Shown here: piece by piece, positions 54,151 to 61,868 of the stretch
Numbering within the stretch: position 1 is the stretch's first letter
Layout of the letters: every line of letters starts with the position of its first letter
NCBI GenBank assembly: GCA_004102805.1
Contig: SCEG01000004.1
Span: forward strand, 38,134 to 102,133
Length of the DNA stretch: 64,000 nt
DNA from: Muribaculaceae bacterium Isolate-002 (NCI)
GTDB lineage: Bacteria; Bacteroidota; Bacteroidia; Bacteroidales; Muribaculaceae
Direction of reading: 5' to 3'
Notes under the pieces: generated by a model
Told to the model about the DNA's origin: nothing
Seen by the model: the letters and a program-made list of their open reading frames with translations, nothing else
The model's database searches: none
Made by a program: the position numbers and the translations under genes

Positions 54151-54528
54151 ATGAGCACCATACCGAAACTTACAGAAAAAGAGGAAGAGGTGATGACGTT
54201 CTTCTGGCAAAACGGCAGACTCGCTATCCGCGACGTTGTAGCACTCTATCCCGAGCCTCAGCCCCATTTCAACACAGTGAGCACTTACGTGCATATACTT
54301 GAGAAAAAAGGATATCTGACAAGAGAGAAAGTCGGAAATTCGCTGGCCTACTCCTCGGCCATAGATATCGAGGATTACCGGAAGTCGACGATGAAAGGTG
54401 TGATCCGCAGGTTTTTCGACAACTCATATATGAAAATCGTGTCATCGTTTATCAAAGACGAAGATATCTCGGTCGACGAACTGAAAGAACTTATCAAGAT
54501 TGTAGAACAGAACAAAGAGAAAAAATAA
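54151..54528 (+). CDS. BlaI/MecI/CopY family transcriptional repressor
   Basis: The 125-residue protein is a winged-helix repressor: LTEKEEEVMTFFWQNGRLAI (wing-helix start), FNTVSTYVHILEKKGYLTRE (recognition helix) and a C-terminal dimerisation helix set (about 75-125). BlaI proteins are released from operators by proteolysis triggered by a membrane M56 peptidase, which is the next gene, six bases downstream. The three palindromes before the gene are its likely targets. The inducing signal is unknown; there is no beta-lactamase nearby. Confidence 0.92.
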   Translation: MSTIPKLTEKEEEVMTFFWQNGRLAIRDVVALYPEPQPHFNTVSTYVHILEKKGYLTREKVGNSLAYSSAIDIEDYRKSTMKGVIRRFFDNSYMKIVSSFIKDEDISVDELKELIKIVEQNKEKK

Positions 54529-54533
54529 TCGAT

Positions 54534-56216
54534 ATGGGAACATTAACAGCATATTCGATGTCGGTAGCCATAATTCTGGTGCTTGAGTACATAGTGTACA
54601 AGAGCCTGCTGGCCAACGCGACATTCTACCGCTTCAACCGCGTGGTGCTCCTGTCATGCTACGCTATAGCGCTTCTTGCCATACCGGCAGCCGACTTCGT
54701 GGCGGGACTGTTTCAGACATCAGGCACTGCCGTGACGGGAGGCGTGACGGGAGGCGTGACACTGGGCGCCGTTTCGGCCGTCGCACTCGACGCTCCGGAA
54801 GGAAACGAAACCGGCATCTGGCACGCCATACCTCTTATATATATCGCGGGCATGGCGATAGTCGCAGCACTGACAGTATATTCCTACGCCCGCATGTTCC
54901 GCATAATACGCCGGGGCGAGAAGCGTGAAATTGAAGGTGCCACAATAGTCATAGCCGAGACCACGGTGTCGCCCTTCAGCTGGGGACGTTATCTCGTGGT
55001 GTCGCCGGCCGATGCCGACAACCGCCTCATAATAGAGCACGAGCTGTCACACATACGCAACCGACACAGCATCGACCTGATTTTCGCGCAGATGTTCATC
55101 ATATTCAACTGGTTCAACCCTGTGGCGTATCTCATGCGCCGCGAGCTGAGTGCCGTGCATGAATATGACGTCGACCGCCGCATATTGAGTTCGGGCATCA
55201 AAGCCTCTGATTACCAGATGTTATTAATAAGAAAGACTGTCGGCCCGGGGTTCCAGTCCATAGCCAACAGTCTGAATCATAGTCAACTTAAAAACCGTTT
55301 AACCATGATGATGAAATCAAAATCAAGTAGAGTGCGCCACCTTTGTGCAGCCGCACTGCTGCCCGCAGCCATGCTCGCGGTAGCGATGACAGACTTTCCG
55401 GCCGTAGCATCGACAATCAAGAATGTCGCAGCCGTAAGCTACGACAAAGTTAGTGAAAATTACACTCCCTCGCAAGAGGATGTCGCATTGCCCTCCCGAT
55501 CAGCGGTCAATGAGGCTGCCGACAAAAAGTCCGAGCCGCGCAAAGCCGTTGAAACAATGCCTCAATATCCCGGAGGCGAACGTGCGATGCTCCAGGCACT
55601 GATGGACGAGCTCAAATATCCCGAAAATCTGGCCGAAAATGATATCAAGGGAAAAGTGATAGTTTCATTTACCGTGACAAAAGAGGGCTCTATCGACAAC
55701 ATCAAGATTGTGCGGTCGGCCGGAAACGAAGCCCTCGATGCTGAAGCCGTGCGCGCCGTCAAAGAAGGTCTCAAGGTGAAATGGACTCCCGGCACTGTCG
55801 GAGGCGAAGCCGTCGACTGCCACTACACCCTACCGGTGATGTTCAGCACTAAGAAAGAAGCATCAAACGAGACTGCAGCCAAAAAGTCTGAGCCGCGCAA
55901 AGCCGTCGAAACAATGCCTCAATATCCCGGAGGCGAACGTGCGATGCTCCAGGCGCTGATGGACGAGCTCAAGTATCCCGAAAATCTGGCCGAAAATGAT
56001 ATCAAGGGAAATGTGATAGTTACATTTACCGTAACAAAAGAAGGCACTATCGACGATATCAATATTATGCGGTCGGCCGGCAACGAAGCCCTCGACGCTG
56101 AAGCCGTGCGCGCTCTCAAAGATGGTCTCACGGAGAAATGGACTCCCGGCACTGTCGGAGGCGAAGCCGTCGACTGCCGGTACACCCTTCCGGTGATGTT
56201 CAAAACTAAAAAATAA
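54534..56216 (+). CDS. M56 (BlaR1-like) metallopeptidase with two TonB C-terminal domains
   Basis: The 560-residue protein has about four membrane segments and an M56 zinc peptidase site IEHELSHIRNRHSIDL (HELSH near residue 170). The region up to about residue 300 ends with a membrane segment, and two TonB C-terminal (energy transducer-like) domains follow at about 340-440 and 459-558. They are nearly identical in protein and DNA (357-base period). The usual penicillin sensor domain of BlaR1 is missing. It pairs with the BlaI-type repressor and probably transmits an envelope signal. Confidence 0.9.
   Translation: MGTLTAYSMSVAIILVLEYIVYKSLLANATFYRFNRVVLLSCYAIALLAIPAADFVAGLFQTSGTAVTGGVTGGVTLGAVSAVALDAPEGNETGIWHAIPLIYIAGMAIVAALTVYSYARMFRIIRRGEKREIEGATIVIAETTVSPFSWGRYLVVSPADADNRLIIEHELSHIRNRHSIDLIFAQMFIIFNWFNPVAYLMRRELSAVHEYDVDRRILSSGIKASDYQMLLIRKTVGPGFQSIANSLNHSQLKNRLTMMMKSKSSRVRHLCAAALLPAAMLAVAMTDFPAVASTIKNVAAVSYDKVSENYTPSQEDVALPSRSAVNEAADKKSEPRKAVETMPQYPGGERAMLQALMDELKYPENLAENDIKGKVIVSFTVTKEGSIDNIKIVRSAGNEALDAEAVRAVKEGLKVKWTPGTVGGEAVDCHYTLPVMFSTKKEASNETAAKKSEPRKAVETMPQYPGGERAMLQALMDELKYPENLAENDIKGNVIVTFTVTKEGTIDDINIMRSAGNEALDAEAVRALKDGLTEKWTPGTVGGEAVDCRYTLPVMFKTKK
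55508..56216 (+). repeat. Tandem 357-base duplication inside the M56-TonB gene
   Basis: Two copies offset by exactly 357 bases (119 codons), for example CTCAATATCC at 55561 and 55918, with mostly synonymous or conservative differences. Both encode a Lys-Ser-Glu-Pro-Arg-Lys linker and a TonB C-terminal domain. Confidence 0.88.
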
Positions 56217-56267
56217 TGATGTTGATTTGACATCCTTACTCAATAATTTTTCATACTAAACAACATC

Positions 56268-56298
56268 GTCATGCGTGCTTGCGACAAGCGCGCATGAC
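56268..56298. terminator. Hairpin after the M56-TonB gene
   Basis: Fourteen-base arms with one mismatch (56268-56281 and 56285-56298) around a three-base loop, between the convergent M56 gene and the symporter gene. No strong U-tract. Confidence 0.5.
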
Positions 56299-56364
56299 GC
56301 ATTAATATGCAGATCGCCGTAGAGGGGGCATTTTACCGAGATCATCTTGGAAAAGAAGCTTATC

Positions 56365-57528
56365 TCACTTTTTACGGCGGAATATTGCCTGAATTATCTG
56401 GGCAATTGCGCCATCGCCGGTTACGTTGCAGGCAGTGCCGAAAGAGTCCATCGTTATGTAGAGGGCTATCATGAGCGACTGCTTTTCGGCATCAAAGCCG
56501 AGGATAGAGCCGAGAAGTCCGAGCGATGCCATGATAGCGCCGCCGGGCACACCGGGAGCTGCCACGATGGTGATGCCGAGCATCATGATAAAACCCGCGA
56601 ACATATCGGTTGTCCAGGGCATTCCTTCCATTATCATCACAGCCAGAGCGCAGGCCACAATCTTCATGGCGCTTCCTGACATGTGGATGGTGGCGCACAA
56701 TGGCACGACAAATCCTGCGATATCTTCTTTCACTCCGGTTTTGACGGTCTGACGCAGCGTGACCGGAATGGTGGCGGCCGACGACTGCGTGCCCAAAGCC
56801 GTGAAATATGCCGGCATCATGGTGAGCAGCATACGCAACGGATTGCGACGGGCGACAATGCCGGCCACAGCATATTGGAAGAGCAGCAGGATGATATGCA
56901 TCGCAAAAATCACACCGATAATGCCTGCAAATGCTCCAAGCACCGACGATACTTCCCCTTCCATCGTCATTTTCAGGAAGATACCGAATATATACAGAGG
57001 CAGAAGCGGTATGATGGCTTTCATGATGACGAACTGCACGCAGTCGCGGAATTCATCAAACCCACGTCGGAGCGCTCCGGTCGACAGGCGCGCCATGCAT
57101 ATACCTGTGACAAAGGCAAACACCAATGCTGTCATCACGCTCATCAGCGGAGGCATCGTGACGGAGAAATAGGGGGCCAACGCAGCAGAAGCCGGCTGAT
57201 CAAGCAAGTGCCTCTGCCCAACGAGCGACGGAAACACCCACTCTCCCACCCCGAATGCAAAAAATCCTGACATCGAGGTGAAAACATACGCCACGATTAC
57301 CGTCACAACAAGCATCAGCCCGGCAGCACGTCCGATATGTGCGATTGCCGGCGCCACGAAGCCAACTATGATAAGCGGTATCATAAAGCCGAGGAACTGC
57401 GCGAAAATATCATTGAATGTCAGAAATATCCGCGCCGCCCAGTCGGGCATGAAAAATCCGCAGCCGATGCCGAGCGCAATAGCAATGACTATCAGCAACA
57501 GCAGATTGACCTTTATTTTTGGCAACAT
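56365..57528 (-). CDS. Dicarboxylate/amino acid:cation symporter (DAACS family)
   Basis: From Met at 57528 (MLPKIKVNLLLLIVIAI) the product has 387 residues and the eight-helix plus two re-entrant loop pattern of the GltP/SstT family. Family motifs are FLGFMIPLIIVGFVAPAIA, a serine-rich TALGTQSSAATIPVTL loop and the cation/substrate site region MSGSAMKIVACALAVMIMEG. It probably imports glutamate, serine or a dicarboxylate with Na+ or H+. The 19-residue upstream extension of the frame is rejected. Confidence 0.88.
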   Translation of the reverse strand: MLPKIKVNLLLLIVIAIALGIGCGFFMPDWAARIFLTFNDIFAQFLGFMIPLIIVGFVAPAIAHIGRAAGLMLVVTVIVAYVFTSMSGFFAFGVGEWVFPSLVGQRHLLDQPASAALAPYFSVTMPPLMSVMTALVFAFVTGICMARLSTGALRRGFDEFRDCVQFVIMKAIIPLLPLYIFGIFLKMTMEGEVSSVLGAFAGIIGVIFAMHIILLLFQYAVAGIVARRNPLRMLLTMMPAYFTALGTQSSAATIPVTLRQTVKTGVKEDIAGFVVPLCATIHMSGSAMKIVACALAVMIMEGMPWTTDMFAGFIMMLGITIVAAPGVPGGAIMASLGLLGSILGFDAEKQSLMIALYITMDSFGTACNVTGDGAIAQIIQAIFRRKK

Positions 57529-57674
57529 AATCAAGAAGGATTGAGTTATAAAAACAAATATAACCCAATCCTCCAAATATTCCAAATAGTCATGTCAACA
57601 AGCCGATATGCCGTAAAATAAAATCGTAAAAACACGACAATGCAGAGGGCTGTCGCAGAACTTGCAATTTTACG

Positions 57675-58802
57675 CTATACAGCGAGAGCCGCACGGAAGC
57701 GCGCGAGAAATTCGTCAGCCTGCCTGATGGAGAGACAAAGCGGAGGAAGGAGACGGATTATGTTTGTGCCTGACGCTCCTGTAAAGATGTGATGGTCGAA
57801 TATGAGGCTGCGGCGCAGGTCTTTGACGGGATAGTCCATTTCGATACCGATCATGAGCCCACGGCCTCGCACTTCCTTGATGCCGGGCATCTCTCTCAGC
57901 TTCTCCATAAGATAGGTGCCCACCTTATCGGCGTTTTCAACGAGATGCTCCTCTTCCATCACTTCGATTACGGCAGTGGCAGCCGCGCAGGCAAGATGAT
58001 TGCCGCCGAATGTGGTGCCGAGCTGACCGTAGACGGGAGCGAATTTCGGGGAGATGAGCACAGCCCCCATCGGGAAACCGTTGGCAATGCCCTTGGCTAC
58101 GGTTATCATGTCGGGACGAATGCCTGCCCACTGATGGGCGAAGAAACGTCCTGAACGTCCGTAGCCCGACTGTATTTCGTCGAGGATGAGAACAACGCCG
58201 GCTTCTTCCGTGACACGGCGGAGCTCTTGAAGGAAGTTGTCGTCGGGAATGCGTATGCCGCCGACTCCCTGTATTCCCTCGATGATTACGGCCGCAACGT
58301 CACCTTTGGCAATCTCTGCCTTCACAGCCTCGATGTCGTTGAGCGGGAGGAATGTGACATGCCCGTTGTCGTTGAGAGGAGCTGTTATCTTGGGATTGTC
58401 GGTGGCCTCTACGGCGGCAGACGTGCGGCCGTGGAATGCCTTGCCGAATGCGATGACACGTTTGCGGCCTGTGGCGAACGACGCGAGTTTGAGTGCGTTT
58501 TCGTTGGCTTCGGCACCGGAGTTTATGAGGAAGAGCTGATAGTCGTCATATCCTGATATCTTGCCGAGCTTCTCGGCGAGGCGGTGCTGGAGAGAATTCT
58601 GCACTGAGTTGGAATAGAACACCAGGCGTGAGGCCTGGGCGGCAAGCGCCTTCAGATAATGGGGATGGGAATGGCCGATAGAGATTACGGCATGGCCTCC
58701 GTAGAGGTCGAGATATTCCTGGCCGTCGGCGTCGTATGTATGGCAGCCGACACCTTTAACGATTTCCACATCGTAGAGTGGGTAGACATCAAATAATTTC
58801 AT
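57675..58802 (-). CDS. argD: Acetylornithine aminotransferase-like class III aminotransferase
   Basis: The 375-residue enzyme is a PLP-dependent class III aminotransferase with cofactor-binding NSGAEANENALKLA, the Asp in LILDEIQSGYGRSGRFF, and the Schiff-base Lys in MITVAKGIANGFPMGA. Length and the short N-terminus (VYPLYDVEIVKGVGCHTYDA) fit acetylornithine/succinylornithine aminotransferase, which makes acetylornithine in arginine synthesis. Other arg genes are not adjacent, so the substrate is inferred. A -7-like box (58832-58839, minus) lies 30 bases upstream. Confidence 0.85.
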   Translation of the reverse strand: MKLFDVYPLYDVEIVKGVGCHTYDADGQEYLDLYGGHAVISIGHSHPHYLKALAAQASRLVFYSNSVQNSLQHRLAEKLGKISGYDDYQLFLINSGAEANENALKLASFATGRKRVIAFGKAFHGRTSAAVEATDNPKITAPLNDNGHVTFLPLNDIEAVKAEIAKGDVAAVIIEGIQGVGGIRIPDDNFLQELRRVTEEAGVVLILDEIQSGYGRSGRFFAHQWAGIRPDMITVAKGIANGFPMGAVLISPKFAPVYGQLGTTFGGNHLACAAATAVIEVMEEEHLVENADKVGTYLMEKLREMPGIKEVRGRGLMIGIEMDYPVKDLRRSLIFDHHIFTGASGTNIIRLLPPLCLSIRQADEFLARFRAALAV

Positions 58803-58912
58803 ATTCCTGATCTTAGAGTATTTTCTGATTGCAAATTTACGGCAATAAGTTCATATTATAAAAATTTTGCCGCGTTTTATGCTTTTTTGATATTTTGCCG
58901 CTTCGCCGAAAC

Positions 58913-58943
58913 TGAAATGCCCCGACAAAGCCGGGGCATTTCA
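58913..58943. terminator. Hairpin after the FadL-like gene
   Basis: Perfect 12-base arms (58913-58924 and 58932-58943) with a seven-base loop lie directly downstream of the porin gene on the minus strand. Confidence 0.7.
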
Positions 58944-58967
58944 TGACTATATATTTATTATTTATTA

Positions 58968-60299
58968 TCAGAGACTTAGGGTCACGCCTATCGACGGACA
59001 GAATGCCGAGACCTTGTAGTCAGCCTCGAATTTGCGTTCGCCGAGGATAAAATCTTTGTAGGTGCAGCTGCGGTTGTCGGCTCCGAGACCTGCAACGTAG
59101 AGAAGTCCGAGGTCGATTGAAATCATGTCGAGCGGACGGAATGAGAAGCCGACCGAGGGCTCGATTTTAGTCATGCCGGGAGTCTCCGGATTATAATGAT
59201 TCTTGTCGACAGGGCTTGTGTCGAGCATGAGGCCGGCGCGGAGGTCGAAGCGGTCGGTGAGATTGTACTGCGCTCCGAGATGGAATGTCCATGAGTCATG
59301 ATAATTCTTGGGAATATTCTGATTGAAACCGGCAAGATCAGGGTTGAGAAATTCGATATCAAGCTGTTTGTAGGCGCTCCACTGGGTGAACTGCACGTCG
59401 AAAGCGAGCACAAGCGGCTTTATCGGTTTGTAGCTGACACCGACGTTATATATGGCGGCACAAGGCATTTTGGCGGTAAACTCAGCATGGTTTATCAGAC
59501 CGAGTTTCGACTCGAGTATGCTTTCAATCTCGCGCGATGCATAGCGCACGGAGGCTTCGCCGGCTTTGACACGCATCATCATCTCCTGACGGAAATTGGC
59601 ACCGACTGTCCACTGCCCGTTGATGTCATACATCACGCCGACATTGACTCCGAGACGCGGATGGGCGTTGCCTTTGAGGTTGACACTTGCGGGAACTGTA
59701 TTTCCAATCGAGGGATATCCCGGAGCGAGCTGCTGCATCATCGCGTCAAATCCCTGTGGCGATACGAGCCCCTTGTTGAGGTCGACCGAACCCCATGTCA
59801 CCATAAGACCCGCGCCGACACTTAATTTCGGTGTTATTTTCCAGGCAAGAGTGGGCTGGATTGTGAACACCTTGAGGCTTACCGACTGGTTGAGGTCGGC
59901 TCCGGGCCAGTTGTCGGTCCAGTTGATTGACGATCCGTAGGGAGTATAGAATGCGACACCGGCCTTAAAGTTGTCGTAGATTGAGAAACCGACGTTGACA
60001 CTCATCGGAGTGGCGGCCTTGTTGTCGGTCTTGTAGGTGACGCCGGTTGATTTCGGCGTAGCCTCGCCGTAGGCGAATATCGGAGACACGCTTGCCGACA
60101 GTTCAAACGATTTGTCGAGCCAGCCCATACCCGCAGGGTTGAAAATCTGGCTTTCGGCGCCGAGATGGAGAGCCGTTCCGGTATGTCCCATACCATTCTG
60201 CTTGGCACTCAGAGTGTTGATTTGGTATCCCTCGGCCAAAACAGCCATCGGACATACCGCCGCAATAAGAGCGGCTGCAATTGTTTTTTTCATTTTCAA
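58968..60299 (-). CDS. OmpP1/FadL/TodX family outer membrane transporter
   Basis: The 443-residue product has a signal peptide (ending near VLAEG) and the FadL-type N-terminus YQINTLSAKQNGMGHTGTAL followed by GAESQIFNPAGMGWLD, which contains the conserved NPA box. The rest is a 14-stranded barrel pattern ending in FCPSIGVTLSL. The family carries long-chain fatty acids or other hydrophobic compounds across the outer membrane. The promoter at 60381-60412 and the terminator make it monocistronic. Confidence 0.9.
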   Translation of the reverse strand: MKMKKTIAAALIAAVCPMAVLAEGYQINTLSAKQNGMGHTGTALHLGAESQIFNPAGMGWLDKSFELSASVSPIFAYGEATPKSTGVTYKTDNKAATPMSVNVGFSIYDNFKAGVAFYTPYGSSINWTDNWPGADLNQSVSLKVFTIQPTLAWKITPKLSVGAGLMVTWGSVDLNKGLVSPQGFDAMMQQLAPGYPSIGNTVPASVNLKGNAHPRLGVNVGVMYDINGQWTVGANFRQEMMMRVKAGEASVRYASREIESILESKLGLINHAEFTAKMPCAAIYNVGVSYKPIKPLVLAFDVQFTQWSAYKQLDIEFLNPDLAGFNQNIPKNYHDSWTFHLGAQYNLTDRFDLRAGLMLDTSPVDKNHYNPETPGMTKIEPSVGFSFRPLDMISIDLGLLYVAGLGADNRSCTYKDFILGERKFEADYKVSAFCPSIGVTLSL

Positions 60300-60380
60300 A
60301 TCTGGTTAAAGTCATCGCTTTTCTTCTCTCTTCTGACCAGCCGGCCAGGCAAAATCGGAAAAACAAAACAAAATTTCCGA

Positions 60381-60412
60381 CAAAGATAACAATTTTATCC
60401 CTAACACCCAAG
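60381..60412 (-). promoter_or_regulatory. Promoter of the FadL-like gene
   Basis: On the minus strand TATCTTTG (60381-60388) with CTTG (60409-60412) 20 bases upstream; about 82 bases before the porin start. Confidence 0.6.
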
Positions 60413-60512
60413 CATAGCCTAAATATTGTTGAATTGTGTTAAAAAGATCAATGCGAAAAGGTTGCCATAACTTTTGATTTTAACACTTCTACCGGCTTAC
60501 TGCAAACCCGTT

Positions 60513-60550
60513 AAAAAACGAAATCCGACGACTCTCACGAGCCACCGGAT
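60513..60550 (-). terminator. Strand-specific intrinsic terminator in the gene-free stretch
   Basis: On the minus strand a 12-pair stem (60550-60539 with 60534-60523), closed fully only when G-U wobbles are allowed, has a GTGA tetraloop and is followed by TTCGTTTTTT. Wobbles on one strand only show that the minus strand is the RNA. Confidence 0.7.
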
Positions 60551-60983
60551 CCCTAACCTATGATTCACTTTTGTTGCTTTATTCCTAATTTATTCCATTT
60601 CAATCCGGATAATAAAATTACAGTCACAATTATTAAACGGGACAGGCCTGAATATAACGGTATAGTCAAACTTGTCGGGAATGAAAAACAGTGATTGTAA
60701 ATGACTTCGCTGCATGACAGATGCCGTTGCAACATAAAAGTCTCAATTTGTGATTTTAATTTTTATGAGAATAGTTCCGATAAAAGAGTGATAATAAACG
60801 AGTTAGATTTAGAAAAATGCCTATCGGGCAATAGTTAGATATAGGTAATTCGGAGGTATTACGGTACAAAAATAGTAAATTATTTAATATTTTCATAAAA
60901 ACTGATAAAAAAATTTATCTTTTTATCGTTTTTTATGGTCAAACAGGGCGAAACCGACCACGATAAGGTTGATAACAATCGTA
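60551..60983 (-). other. Gene-free stretch, possible small RNA or long 3' untranslated region
   Basis: No coding frame is convincing in the 684-base gap 60300-60983. On the minus strand a -7-like box TATTTTTG (60867-60874) lies about 340 bases upstream of the terminator at 60513-60550, so an RNA of roughly 310-340 bases is possible. Equally it may be the trailer of the LytM-like gene. I could not match it to a known RNA family. Confidence 0.3.
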
Positions 60984-61850
60984 TCAGAACGGAATATAGT
61001 CGAGCGGCCGGAGCGCCTGACCGTCGCGCCGCAACTCAAACCGCAACGGCACTTTATCGTTACGGCGATACTGGCCTATGCGCGAGTCAGCATCAATCGC
61101 CACCCCCGTGCGGGTATAAATCCTGCTTATGCCGGAATAACGCGACAGATAGCCGTCGGGGTGCTGTATTATGACCACATAACCCTTGTCGCCGTCAAGA
61201 TACTGGTCGACCACAGTGCCACGGTTGATGGCATAGACCCCTGCCACATCTTCCGACACTTCGATTTGCGGCACCACCGGATTATCGCCTGCGGTCACCA
61301 TCGCATTCTTCACCGGGGGCACAAACAGCGGAGCCTCGGCAAGGAGAGACTGACGGTCCTCAAGAATAAAATTCTCACGCTCGCTATACATTCTGACAAA
61401 TTCGCTTTCAGCCACGCCGCGCCCGGTCAGTGCAAGCGTATCAGGCAGTGAAGCCACCATGAGAGAGTCAGAAACAGAACTGCGGTCGGCCGCAGTCATC
61501 ATGCTGTCGGGAGCGATATCACCTGTCATTATGGCGCTAACATTGCCCAGATAGCTGTCATATATCGCAAGCTGACGCGCCAGGGAATCGGCTCGTGCGT
61601 CGACCTGAAGCAGATGACGACGCTCGTTGCCGGTAAGATATCCCGGAAGAAACGTACGCAACGGCGTGAGCGATATAAGCATCACCCCGGCACTGAACAC
61701 CGCCAGCAACGACACCGTAATCAGCAGAATCAGACATTTATGTCCCATCTTCACTGTCCATATACGGTTCAGACTGTTCTCGTTAAACAGTGACAGACGA
61801 TACCGTTTTGACGTCTTGAACTCAATATTGCGACGTTTTTGCTTCTTCAT
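60984..61850 (-). CDS. Degenerate M23/LytM-domain membrane protein
   Basis: The 288-residue protein has a basic cytoplasmic N-terminus, one membrane segment (CLILLITVSLLAVFSAGVML, about residues 39-58), a helical periplasmic stalk, and a C-terminal LytM-like fold (VVDQYLDGDKGYVVIIQHPDGYLSRYSGIS through PLRFELRRDG, in parts). The zinc-binding His residues of active M23 peptidases are missing (LRFE instead of HLHFE), so it is probably catalytically dead and may activate an amidase, like EnvC. It lies 18 bases from the methyltransferase gene end, in the same direction. Confidence 0.78.
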   Translation of the reverse strand: MKKQKRRNIEFKTSKRYRLSLFNENSLNRIWTVKMGHKCLILLITVSLLAVFSAGVMLISLTPLRTFLPGYLTGNERRHLLQVDARADSLARQLAIYDSYLGNVSAIMTGDIAPDSMMTAADRSSVSDSLMVASLPDTLALTGRGVAESEFVRMYSERENFILEDRQSLLAEAPLFVPPVKNAMVTAGDNPVVPQIEVSEDVAGVYAINRGTVVDQYLDGDKGYVVIIQHPDGYLSRYSGISRIYTRTGVAIDADSRIGQYRRNDKVPLRFELRRDGQALRPLDYIPF

Positions 61851-61868
61851 GTCACAAAGAAAAATGAT

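Noticed and set aside
50972..57660. Recurring GTTGCAGAAC or GTCGCAGAAC strings near 50975, 53999 and 57649 as a repeat family
   Set aside because: The shared part is about ten bases and surrounding sequence does not align.
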